Positions 24,230 to 35,073 of a stretch of DNA of 64,000 nucleotides are shown here, one piece after another. The notes beneath the pieces were generated by a model. The model did not search any database, was not told the DNA's origin, and saw nothing but the letters and a program-made list of their open reading frames with translations. The position numbers and the translations under genes were made by a program. Source of the stretch: Hermodice carunculata (Eukaryota > Annelida > Polychaeta > Eunicida > Amphinomidae). The first letter of the stretch is position 1. Each line of letters opens with the position of its first letter. The stretch is from assembly GCA_964020975.1 (NCBI GenBank), contig CAXHWN010002396.1:1053501-1117500 (forward strand), read 5' to 3'.

Positions 24230-25320
24230 CCACTATATATCTTAAAATTTAGTAAAGGGCAATGCCTGAGCACCATTTTCACCAGTGACTTGAGAAGATG
24301 AGAATCATGTGACCTATTTTGTGCATAAATTAGGTATGGGTGGTGTAAACATATTTTATTTTTTATCAATATGCGAAGTAGATATGTCTAGTTGTGCTGA
24401 ATTGTGTCATTAACAAACTGCAGAAAAACACAAAATTAATATAAAATGGCCCCAAAGATGCATTTTTTGTAAGTACTACCACAAAAATGATCAAAAATGT
24501 GCTCAACAGAATAAGATAGCTTTTTGGTGTGCACACGTAGAACCTGTCTGATTTGATTTTCTTTTACATATATACACTAAATGTAAGCTTCAGATGCAGC
24601 AGCTATGTCAATAGTATAAACAGCAAAATTATGTGGCTACCACAATACTAGTTTTTGCCGGATCTTTCAGCCCAGAGCTTCGTATATTGGGCATATTGAG
24701 GTTTGAATAGGAATATTCCGGTGTCAGAGACATAATTCAATATAAAAAGTCTTATTCGACCCTTATTCATTCATTATAAGTCAATATAAAAAGTCTAACT
24801 AGATCATAATTAATTCACACCTGATGTATTATATAACTTAACACGTAGCAAAAACTTCCGAAGGACACAGATACCACAATCTGTTATTGTTTTTGTGCCA
24901 TGTCAGTATTTTCAAGTATTGTGACTTGGATCACCACGTAATGTGTCCATAGGAACACAATATTGTGCACTCTGTAGCTCTGCATATTTGACTTTCAGGT
25001 TTTGCAAATCAGTATAAAAAGTTATGATTTCTTACTTGCTAGCTCTGTTCATTCAATTTGCCTGTAATTGCAACCAAGTACGGATTAATCTGCCAACATG
25101 ACTTTTATGATTACAAAATGTATCAAAAGAATGTGATTAGAGTAAAGTACATGTTCACGTTTGCCATTATTGATGTTGGTCTTCTCGAGAATAGTTGTGA
25201 CAGGTTGCAATGATCAGTTAATGCGTATGTGCCGATACCATGAAATCCATGTCAACCTTCCAAACATTAACTGTTCTGTCATCCTACCCTACCAAATACA
25301 ACATTGATAGTGTTTAAGGT
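24230..25320. other. AT-rich stretch with no gene seen
   Basis: The word caatataaaaagtct recurs at about 24740 and 24782, with a variant at about 25010. Nothing else supported. Confidence 0.45.
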
Positions 25321-25329
25321 CATGATATT

Positions 25330-25904
25330 ATTATGTGCTGGTGTAAAGCCATTGAAACAATGTTTACCATGTTTCCAGTGCAAGTGCCGCATGACTTTTA
25401 CACTTTTAACAATAAATCAAGTTTATGCCCAAACTGTGAGCATGACATAGGAATTTTTCCAACGGTTAATTGTGCTGTGCTTTTGGATTGCCATAAAGTA
25501 GTATATCATCAATTAAGATCTTGCATCCCTCTAAATTTTCCAAAAAATTCAGTCATGGCACATTGCCTCACTTCTCAAGATGAGCATATTCCCGATGAAA
25601 GGACCAAGTATTGATACCGTACAAATGGGGTATTTAACGTTGTTAATTTGGAACTGCCTTGACTAAAAGCCATTGTCCAGTCCCCACTGGTAGCATCGAA
25701 TTTTGAAACCACTTTTGCATCAGGCATATGGGCCACAATGTCCTTCTTTACTGGCAAAGGATAATGTTCCCACCTGACTTGGTCATTAGGGTCACTTGGG
25801 TAAAGACACGTCCGGATGTCACCATGGGATTTGAGGACAACAGTCATAGAGTTTATCCAGTCTGTTGGACCGGTTTCTTTAGGAACAACACCCCCTTTTC
25901 TCAT
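25330..25904 (-). mobile_element. Gypsy-type reverse-transcriptase fossil
   Basis: Minus-strand frame 25575-25904 shows the Gypsy finger/palm sequence (EHYPLPVKKDIVAHM, VVSKFDATSGDW, NTPFVRYQYL). The palm with an IDDILLYG-type active site follows below 25575. Broken. Same strand as the integrase fossil at 19877-21960 and probably the same element. A G run (25961-25973) lies just outside. Confidence 0.75.
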
Positions 25905-26154
25905 TCCATCTAACTCTGCATTTACTTGGTCCGAAAACGTATACAGAATTTTTTTTTTTTTGGGGGGGGGGGGTAGGGTGTTGTATTGGCTTTTAAGTAT
26001 ATGTGGTACTGATGTTTTTTCAGGAACAAATTCACATTGTCTCTTACAATTTTTTTAGTGCATTATTTCGGTTGAACAATTTTAACTGTAACCAAGGCAT
26101 GATTCTTACTCAAATCAGTAGTGTGTTTGGTCCCTGAGGCAGAGTGTACTTCGT

Positions 26155-26659
26155 ATAGAGGTACCTAGCATGGGGCTGAAGTGTTTGATTAGCTTAACGT
26201 ATTTTAAAGCGTTTGATTAATGGATAGACTTGGATGTATGGATCTGGTGTTAACATTCACAATCCAGTAAGGACCCTTATCCTTTACCCAGCACAGACAA
26301 GTGCCTAGGTACCTTGGCTGGAAGTACATTTCACTGTCCAAGTGATATAGTCAGTGGCTACTCCTAAGTGGAAATGGATGAAAGTTCGAAAGTCGTAAAC
26401 TGCATTTGTAACAAGAAGTGGTTTGTACCAGTTCAAAGTCATAGCACAAGGGTTAACCAATGCCTTTGTCATATTTGAGAATTTGATGGAACAAATCATG
26501 TGCCAATTGTAATGGGTTGAATGTACAATATTTTTAGATGACCCGATCACATTTGATAGAACCTTGGATGAGACCCTCACCAGACTGAAGTATGTTTTGG
26601 AGATATAAAGACAGGAAAGTTTGAAATTGAAGCCAAATAAATGCAACTTTTTTCAGATA
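26155..26659 (+). mobile_element. Gypsy-type reverse-transcriptase fossil, inverted copy C
   Basis: Plus-strand palm region (GLYQFKV-like, FLDD active-site region, DETLTRLKYVLE, LKLKPNKCNFF). The same 505-base segment occurs inverted at 38779-39283. It ends within four bases of the left palindrome arm. Broken in a few places. Confidence 0.7.
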
Positions 26660-26702
26660 CATACTGCTATTGTATTGCAATTTATATGTTTCACCATATA
26701 AG

Positions 26703-26748
26703 CGGAATAACGTTCAGCGTTCACCATGCAACACTGAACGTTATTCCG
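26703..26748. repeat. Left subterminal hairpin of the palindrome
   Basis: Arms of 19 bp (cggaataacgttcagcgtt and its complement, one mismatch) around an 8-base loop, 39 bases inside the arm's outer end. Confidence 0.85.
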
Positions 26749-28854
26749 TTCATGTGCAATGAAGCTTATGTAATGTTTATATAGTGAAACCTGTCAATGG
26801 GAACACCTGGATAAGAGCAACACCTACTAGTATGAAACAGTTTTGCTTATAAAGGATAGTTCTGAGTCATTTTCAACTGCCATGTGGTAAAGGGGGTGCT
26901 GTTCTATTGTATATGATGGACAGCCATCTCAGTACTAAATGACAAAATAGGCAGTATGTATATTAATTTCCCGCCACAAAGCATGGGTTACACGCCTGGC
27001 GATCACAGGGGATGTCTGTGTCGCATCACTGCCAGAGACAGGCCATATGCTCATTTCTTGCACAATTACCATGTTTTGAAAATTTAAGTTCACAAATGCC
27101 AAACTGGTATTGTTTTAGTACTACCTCAGCGACATATTGACATGTACAATTGGTTTCCATCCCATACACCCTGTCCAATGAAGTATGTCACCATTTGCAG
27201 TTTTCAGCATTATATCAGAGTGGTCTACTTTAATTTCAATGCTATAGCCTGATTCATTATAAGGAACTGCCCAAGATGATATAAATATATTTTCTGTCAG
27301 CTGGCCAATTTCCAAAGATGCTTTTTGCTGAAAATATCTTCAAACTGCCTGAATATGTGCTGCTATGATTTGTTTCAATAGTGAAACCGTTTTATCAAAA
27401 TAAAATGCCCATTATACCACTAAAATCCACCATCCCTGTGCCTCTAGGTCAAAATAACTAATTCGGTTGCTTCCGAAATTATTCAAAATCCAATCAATTT
27501 TGTCCAATACTTCAGTGACTTGTTCTGGACTCATCTGTACTCTTCATTGTTTCCAAGATGTCACTATTGGAATCTGCCAAAGTGGGGCATACATTTTGAG
27601 CCTTTTGTACTTGGATGTACCAACTACTAAAGATACAATTATACATGTGCGATAAGTATACCATTATATATATATACATATCAGTCCAAATATGGTGTTG
27701 AAATAATGATGAATTTTGCATGGTGAAGTCACAACACATGCACTGATATTGATTGTGTACCACACAGCAGAGACCTTTATCTTACTCTTAATCAGATTCT
27801 TCTCGTCCTTCTATCTTCTTCCTAAAACTGGAATGAATAATAATATGAGAATGTCACTTACTAAGTGGACCAGCAAGCTGGTTTAAATTAAGTTGCTTGT
27901 CTTCTCTTGTATAACTCTATGAGCCTTGATGTTTCACCATGGTCACTCCTTAACTTATCCACCAACTGGTTCTTCTATTTGGTTGATGGGTTGCACCTCC
28001 CCTTGTAGAATATGCAGCTTGGTCAAATCCTGGCAAGCTTGTCAATGAACAGTTGGGCAACTTCTCCAATACAAAACAAAAACAAATATGTTGGGCTTGT
28101 GTACTGACTGCAGAAAAGTTTCCTGTTCGACCAAGACTGGTTACTGCTTGCAGATGTGAGGGGGGGGGGGGTTGAATGCCCCACCGAGAGCTTGCTTCTC
28201 AAAAGAGAATAGACTACAAACTTGGTCAGTTCCGAAACCAAAGACAACTTTATTCAGCAAAAGATCCACAATACATGGTGGTAACCCAGGGTAGACCTGG
28301 GCCAAGACATTATGGTCAGCCATGACTTTTTACATAAATGTGCGATATTGGTCCAAAACTCTATGTTTGTGCCCTGTATTTCACCTGTAATCCTATTGTT
28401 TTTAGAGCCTAATAGGGATCAGTTACTGCAGCCCAGAGAAACATAACCATAAAATCTTGCCAATGTCTGGTGTCCTGTAGCCATCCCATCAGTGAGTACA
28501 GCCCAAATTGTGATTATTTTTTTTTACAGTAAAATTATCCCTTTGTTTTTACTCTTGTTAATTTATTTCCTTGGGTACCATGGGATTGGTCACTCCAGGC
28601 CAGTTTTATTGCCAGATTTTGGGTGGCCAGGAGTCACCTCTCCTCCTTAGTAAGTTCACCCCTAGTACTTTGTAAGGAATTCATTGTAAGGATCCTTTTG
28701 TTTTCCCCAAATAAATGTGTCCTCTAGATGACCACACTGACTTGGCAGTTAATGTCTTTAAATAAATCGTCACTTTTTGAGTGGCCTGAAGTTACTTCCC
28801 CGGTCACACGTACTGGTATTCTGGCACAACTGTAACTTCACCCATTTTGTTTTT

Positions 28855-29200
28855 GCCAAATCTTAAGGATTCCCTGGGATGGCCATACTGACCTGACAGA
28901 CCAATTGTTTTATATAATAAAAAAACAAGAAAGGGAGATTTGCTTCAAAAACAAGAAAAACAGATTTGATGTTTTTGCCAAATCTTAGGGATTCCCTGGG
29001 ATGGCCATACTGACCTGACAGACCAATTGTTTTATATAATGAAAAAACAAGAAAGGGAGATTTGCTTCAAAAACAAGAAAAACAGATTTGCTATGTCATC
29101 TTAGGGATTCCCTGGGATGGCCATACTGACCTGACAGACCAATTGTTTTATATAATAAAAAAACAAGAAAAGGAGATTTGCTTCAAAAACTAAAAAAACA
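28855..29200. repeat. Tandem repeat, about 118-base unit, three copies (left arm)
   Basis: The word ggattccctgggatggcc starts at 28868, 28989 and 29105. Each copy continues with a 'gacctgacagaccaattg' block and A-rich sequence. The right arm has only two copies (31600-31830). Confidence 0.9.
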
Positions 29201-29370
29201 GCATAGCGATTTCCCAAATTATCATTTCCCCCTGGACTTCTCCCCAGATTTCAAAGCTTTGCCGTTGGTGAAAGCATGGACGTAGGGCACGATAAAAGCA
29301 GTAAATCTGGCTGTTATGATGCTGTTCATGTCTGAAGACTTTGATACTTTCATAGGAATAGGACTTAAAT

Positions 29371-29437
29371 AGTGCTTCAGAAGTTTTCTGTTATGATTGC
29401 AAGACATATGGAAGGATATTCACTGTACATTTGGTAC
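29371..29437. repeat. 66-base direct repeat, copy 1
   Basis: Nearly identical to 30542-30607 (shared gcttcagaagttttctgtta); two or three differences. Confidence 0.9.
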
Positions 29438-30182
29438 CGATGAAGGCAACGTCTTGACTCATGTGCCTGGACTCCATTTGCACATTGAAAGCATCGTTTT
29501 TGCTAAATATATCAGTTTTGCCTTCAATAAATCTAACCCCTGACTCTGAATAACTTGTATAATAAGCAAGATAATAAGATTTGACGTTGTAGAAATCAAT
29601 GACATATGGAAACAGTAATTTCAAACAATTAACTGCAGAATAAATATACACCATAAATATATTGCAATGCTGGACCTGTATGGCACAGCGCCACTGGCAT
29701 TGGAGGACCACAAATGGTCAGGACTGAGTTAACATGAGTCATGATTATGTAACAGAAACAAGAGTACTGTGATGAACGTGCTTTTGTCCAAGCTCACATA
29801 AATGAGTTTATGTCTGTCCCATTCCTGTGCAAAAAGTCAGGACATGTTTACAAATGTAATTTGAGCAGCACAGAAAAACCTGCAAGATACAAGCAGTTCC
29901 AGGTATCATGTGGTAGATTCACTATGCAGAACTACTGAGCAATGTTAAATTAGATAGTCTGCATGCAGTACTGGAGAACAAACCTAAATGACAACCTTGC
30001 ACTAAAGTATGCAATTTTGAATCATTGTTACCCCTGAAAGTGGCCCAGCAGGTAGAAGCTGAAGTGGGTTCTTGAGCAGCCAAAGATATGGATGGCCTAT
30101 GGAGTTCATTCACAGTTTGCTGGCCAGTTTAATGCTGAGCGGGATCTGCCAGCATTGGTAAGATATCTTCTGGAAAAGGGGA

Positions 30183-30491
30183 GTGGTAGCACTTGCAGGG
30201 ATCGGAATTGACAATTCAGAATGGGTGGCGCATACAGATAAGGAATGCCAGAAGGAGGTTCTGCAGAAAGTACTACCGATAGCCAAGAGGCTTCATTTGC
30301 TAGTGATTGTTCACTACAGTGGTCCACAGGTGCAGGGGTGCTGTTTGGGGCAGCTGTCAAAACATCTACCCAGGAACCACTTCCTCTATCGCCATTGTTT
30401 CATGAGATCTTCTGCAGAGGTGCGGAAGTGGATTGAGGCTTTTCCAAATGTTATGTTTGGGTTGACAGGAGCTCTCTGCCAAATCACCTAA
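30183..30491 (+). pseudogene. TatD-family metal-dependent nuclease fragment
   Basis: About 100 codons resembling the middle of TatD-type deoxyribonucleases: VVALAGIGIDNSEW (the GEIGLD-like region), QKEVLQKVLPIAKRLHLLV, VHYSG (the HCR position, His kept) and YRHCFMRSSAEVRKW (HCF kept), then FPNVMFGLTGAL. The N-terminal metal-binding HxH and the C-terminal ETD region are missing: no clear continuation was found upstream, and a stop follows TGALCQIT. TatD proteins are about 260-300 residues, so this is a third to a half. It could be an exon or a relic. It lies in the spacer of the inverted duplication, upstream of copy 2 of the 66-base repeat. Confidence 0.6.
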
Positions 30492-30541
30492 GTTCAGCAA
30501 GAGTGGTATGATACTGTTATTCAGTTCCCATTGAACAAGAT

Positions 30542-30607
30542 AGCGCTTCAGAAGTTTTCTGTTATGATTGCAAGACATATGGAAGGATATTCACTGTACA
30601 TGTGGTA
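30542..30607. repeat. 66-base direct repeat, copy 2
   Basis: Second copy of 29371-29437, about 1.17 kb downstream; it begins about 50 bases after the end of the TatD-like frame. Confidence 0.9.
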
Positions 30608-33011
30608 CCCACTGAAGCAAGGCAACACAACTTTCTCTGCCAGGTTTGAGGTCACGGGGCGCAAAGGGCCACCTCCATGACGTCACACTTTGAAACCAGA
30701 CTGTCGCTGTTGCCATTTGACAGATCGCTGAATAATGTTTTCCGTACTTCAAAGGCTCTTCTATTCATGTGATTGGCAAATGATTGATTGACAACCTCCC
30801 CAGATGTTAAGGGACGATGTTTACTACATTTAGTACAAACATCAGCTCAACTGGAGCAAATGGTATTGTTTTAGAGGCAAATGATCAACATCAAAGGCCT
30901 TTGAAGCTTGTTTTCTCAGAAAGGATAGTAGGACGAGAAGTCCACCTAAGAATGGTTATTCCAAGAAAAAGGCTGGGTAAAATTTAATCCGGTTAATGGC
31001 TCTTGATTTTGTAATGTCTGAACTCTAAAAACAATTCAGCGATTTTTCTAAATTTTGCTTTGTTCTTTTTCTATGAAATGAAGACAATGAACATTTTGAA
31101 AATCAAAGGGAAAATTGAAATGTCAAACTTTGAGGATGGATAACAGAAAAACGAAACCAAACATAAAAAATCGCAGAATTGTTTTTTGTTGCCAATATGT
31201 CAGGATTAAGATGCAAGTGTAATTATGATTTTATCACAAATAATCCGTGACTTATATCGATATTTATGGGGTGGAAGCTTTGCGGTCAACTACCAATTGT
31301 TTATTCAACAATTAACATTTCAGACACCCAAATACGGGACATATAAATTATTTGGAGTGTGATGAGTACACACATATATGATATGATATCCTGACGCAAA
31401 TACATTTTGAGCTAGGATTGGATTGACTAAAGTGGGACTTATTTTTGGTGTCTTACCTGTCCTTAAGCAGCACTCCATAGATCAAATAAAAACAAGTACA
31501 TAGTTCTGTAATATCCCTTGTGAGTCTGTCCTATAATATGCTTGAATGTGTACCAAATTGACCTTGTCTGGACATGTATTGAACGAAAAAGATGACATAG
31601 CAAATCTGTTTTTTTTTTTAGTTTTTGAGGCAAATCTCCTTTTCTTGTTTTTTTTATTATATAAAACAATTGGTCTGTCAGGTCAGTATGGCCATCCCAG
31701 GGAATCCCTAAAATGACATAGCCAATCTGTTTTTCTAGTTTTTGAAGCAAATCTCCTTTTCTTGTTTTTTATTATATAAAACAATTGGTCTGTCAGGTCA
31801 GTATGGCCATCACAGGGAATCCCTAAGATTTGGCAAAAACAAAATGGGTGAAGTTACAGTTGTGCCAGAATACCAGTACGTGTGACCAGGGAAGTAACTT
31901 CAGGCCACTCAAAAAGTGACGATTTATTTAAAGACATTAACTGCCAAGTCAGTGTGGTCATCTAGATGACACATTTATTTGGGGAAAACAAAAGGATCCT
32001 TACAATGAATTCCTTACAAAGTATTAGAGGTGAACTTACTAAGGAGGAGAGGTGACTCCTGGCCACCCAAAATCTGGCAATAAAACTGGCCTGGAGTGAC
32101 CAATCCCATGGTACCCAAGGAAATAAATTAACAAGAGTAAAAATAAAGGGATACTTTTACCGTAAAAAAACATCACAATTTGGGCTGTACTCACCGATGG
32201 GGTGGCTACAGGACACCAGACATTGGCAAGATTTTATGGTTATGTTTCTCTGGGCTGCAGTAACTGATCCCTATTAGGCTCTAAAAACAATAGGATCACG
32301 GTGAGATACAGGGCACAAACATAGAGTTTGGACCAATATTGCACATTTATGTAAAACGTCATGGCTGACCATAATGTCTTGGCCCAGGTCTACCCTGGGT
32401 TACCACCATGTATTGTGGAGCTTTTGCTGAATAAAGATGTCTTTGGTTTGGGAACTGACCAAGTTTGTAGTCTATTCTCTTTTGAGAAGCAAGCTCTCGG
32501 TGGGGCATTCAACCCCCCCCCCCCCCCCCCCTCACATCTGCAAGCAGTAACCAGTCTTGGTCGAACAGGAAAAACTTTTCTGCAGTCAGTACACAAGCCC
32601 AACATTTTTGTTTTTGTTTCGTGTTGGAGAAGTTGCCCAACTGTTCATTGACAAGCTTGCCAGGATTTGACCAAGCTGCATATTCTACAAGGGGAGGTGC
32701 AACCCATCAACCAAATAGAAGAACCAGTTGGTGGATAAGTTAAGGAGTGACCATGGTGAAACATCAAGGCTCATAGAGTTATACAAGAGACGACAAGCAA
32801 CCTCATTTAAACCAGCTTGCTGGTCCACTTAGTAAGTGACATTCTCATATTATTATTCATTCCAGTTTTAGGAAGAAGATAGAAGGATGAGAAGAATCTT
32901 ATTAAGAGTAAGATAAAGGTCTCTGCGGTGTGGTACACAATCAATATCAGTGCATGTGTTGTGACTTCACCATGCAAAATTCATCACTATTTCAACACCA
33001 TATTTGGACTG

Positions 33012-33012
33012 A

Positions 33013-33104
<92 letters not shown>
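33012..33104. repeat. (TA)n microsatellite in the right arm
   Basis: About 90 bases of TA where the left arm has only a short TA stretch at 27665-27680. Confidence 0.95.
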
Positions 33105-33381
33105 CGACGGAAGCGTGTGTGACAGGTAATGGTATACTTATCGCACATGTATAATTGTATCTTTTGTAGTTGGTACATCCAAGTACAAAGGGCTCAAAAT
33201 GTATGCCCCACTTTGGCAGATTCCGATAGTGACATCTTGGAAACAATGAAGAGTACAGATGAGTCCACAACAAGTCACTGAAGTATTGGACAAAATTGAT
33301 TGGATTTTGAATAATTTCGGAAGCAACCAAAAAAGTTATTTTGACCCAGAGGCACAGAGATGGTAGATTTTAGTGGTATAA

Positions 33382-34292
33382 GCTCTAACCAGAACTCTAT
33401 AGGTCACTGAGCATCATGTCACCAGTACTGGAAGCACATGCAGAGTCATTCTTATAATAGGCCTGATTCACAGACCCAATCCAATAGGTCAGGAGTTCAT
33501 ATTTCTGCACTTATGCCCCAGATAGCTGGTTCAAGTGAAATAACAACTGGTGCTCGGATGGAAGAGCCTGGGTATTTTACTCCACTGCAGGCACAGAAGC
33601 GAGTGTTAGCACAATGCCAGGAAACAGAGGTACAACTGAAGTGCCAATGTGAAAAGGGTCTGGAACTGGCAGCATATTTATGTGCTTTGGGATTATATTA
33701 ACCGTCAGCACTGCTACATCCATGGAGCCACTGCCAGATGGACCTCTAATTACCAAAGTCAATCAATTGCAGGTCCAGTTTGCAGAATGGAACATTTCGG
33801 TAGTAATTGTCGCAGTGCTGGAGAGTCATGCGCTACTACATAATATTGATTTGGTGATAAATCAGGTGGACAAAGCAGTGAAAAATGGTGCTATAAGTGC
33901 TAATGATTATTGCTCTCGGTTAAGGTGATAGTGTTCATTGAAATCTTATGTGTTAAATTATAGCATGAAAACTGGAGTTCCTACCCGGCCCTGTGTCAAA
34001 AGAGGGTTGACTTTTTCAGTGGGATAGGCCACACATTGTTTGGAGTAGCCATGAATGGAAGGGTTGAGGAGTGCAGCAAGGCCATCAGTAAGACCAGGAG
34101 CACACAATGAGCAGTGGTCCATCAATTGAATGGTCTCACTACTGTGTTGAATCAAACTCAGAAGGCAGTAAGTTGGAACAAATATTGCATGAAACAAATT
34201 TCCAATTTTATTACTAAGACTTTGGTACCAAATGCCAATAATATGTTGAGTACCATAAACATTACAAACAGGCATGTTTTCCCACTGGAATG
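33382..34292 (+). other. Right-arm-only segment with coding-like frames, unrecognised
   Basis: Absent from the left arm. It contains overlapping plus-strand frames at 33438-33701 (QAQKRVLAQCQETEVQLK), 33680-33928 (ITKVNQLQVQFAEWNISVV) and the start of 34114-34362. Composition suggests a helical protein split over frames, but I know no match. The simplest reading is a deletion in the left arm. Confidence 0.45.
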
Positions 34293-34954
34293 GGCATTTT
34301 ATTTTGATAAAACGGTTTCACTATTGAAACAAATCATAGCAGCACATATTCAGGCAGTTTGAAGATATTTTCAGCAAAAAGCATCTTTGGAAATTGGCCA
34401 GCTGACAGAAAATATACTTATATCATCTTGGGCAGTTCCTTATAATGAATCAGGCTATAGCATTGAAATTAAAGTAGACCACTCTGATATAATGCTGAAA
34501 ACTGCAAATGGTGACATACTTCATTGGACAGGGTGTATGGGATGGAAACCAATTGTACATGTCAGTATGTTGCTGAGGAAGTACTAAAACAATACCAGTT
34601 TGGCACTTGTGAACTTAAATTTTCAAAACATGGTAATTGTGCAAGAAATGAGCAAATGGCCTGTCTCTGACAGTGATGCGACACAGACATACCCTGTGAT
34701 CGCCAGGCGTGTAACCCATGCTTTGTGGCGGGAAATTAATATACATACTGCCTATTTTGTCATTTAGTACTGAGATGGCTGTCCATCACATACAATAGAA
34801 CAGTACCCCCCTTTACCACATGGCAGTTGAAAATGACTCAGAACTATCCTTTCTAAGCAAAACTGTTTCATACTAGTAGGTGTTGCTCTTATCCAGGTGT
34901 CCCCATTGACAGGTTTCACTATATAAACATTACATAAGCTTCATTGCACATGAA

Positions 34955-35000
34955 CGGAATAACGTTCAGTGTTGCATGGTGAACGCTGAACGTTATTCCG
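34955..35000. repeat. Right subterminal hairpin of the palindrome
   Basis: Mirror of 26703-26748, same 46-base length and same single mismatch, 39 bases inside the outer end. Confidence 0.85.
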
Positions 35001-35039
35001 CTTATATGGTGAAACATATAAATTGCAATACAATAGCAG

Positions 35040-35042
35040 AAG

Positions 35043-35073
<31 letters not shown>

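Larger units (their letters stand above)
26664..29205. repeat. Left arm of a large inverted duplication
   Basis: Reverse complement of 31598-35039. Anchors: ctgctattgtattgcaat at the outer end; a minus-strand frame (27121-27315, MEIGQLTENIF...) nearly identical to one at 34387-34587; 27467-27655 against 33138-33326; 28141-28323 against 32361-32543. About 0.9 kb of the right arm is absent, with the junction near 27405. Divergence is a few percent by eye. Confidence 0.9.
29206..31597. other. Spacer (centre) of the inverted duplication
   Basis: 2.4 kb of single-copy sequence between the arms. It holds a TatD-like fragment and a direct repeat (29371-29437 and 30542-30607). A minus-strand frame at 29391-29711 is protein-like but unrecognised. 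The part from 30700 to 31590 shows nothing I can name. Confidence 0.7.
31598..35039. repeat. Right arm of the large inverted duplication
   Basis: Reverse complement of 26664-29205, with an extra 0.9 kb (about 33382-34292) and a longer TA tract (33012-33104, about 90 bases against about 15). Plus-strand frames include 32361-32651 (MADHNVLAQVYPGLPPCIVE...), 33438-33701, 33680-33928, 34114-34362 and 34387-34587. They look protein-like, but I recognise no family. A C run (about 32514-32531) mirrors a shorter G run at 28159. Confidence 0.9.

Noticed and set aside
25333-25614. 93-codon plus-strand frame with Cys pairs (CPNCEHD)
   Set aside because: It is antisense to the Gypsy palm region on the minus strand; the Cys pattern is coincidental.
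26305-26646. Minus-strand frame almost identical to the plus-strand frame at 38788-39048
   Set aside because: Both are antisense shadows of the inverted Gypsy reverse-transcriptase pair, not a conserved gene family.
28155-32531. G/C homopolymer runs as a regulatory feature
   Set aside because: They are mirrored in the two palindrome arms and differ in length, as expected of unstable runs.
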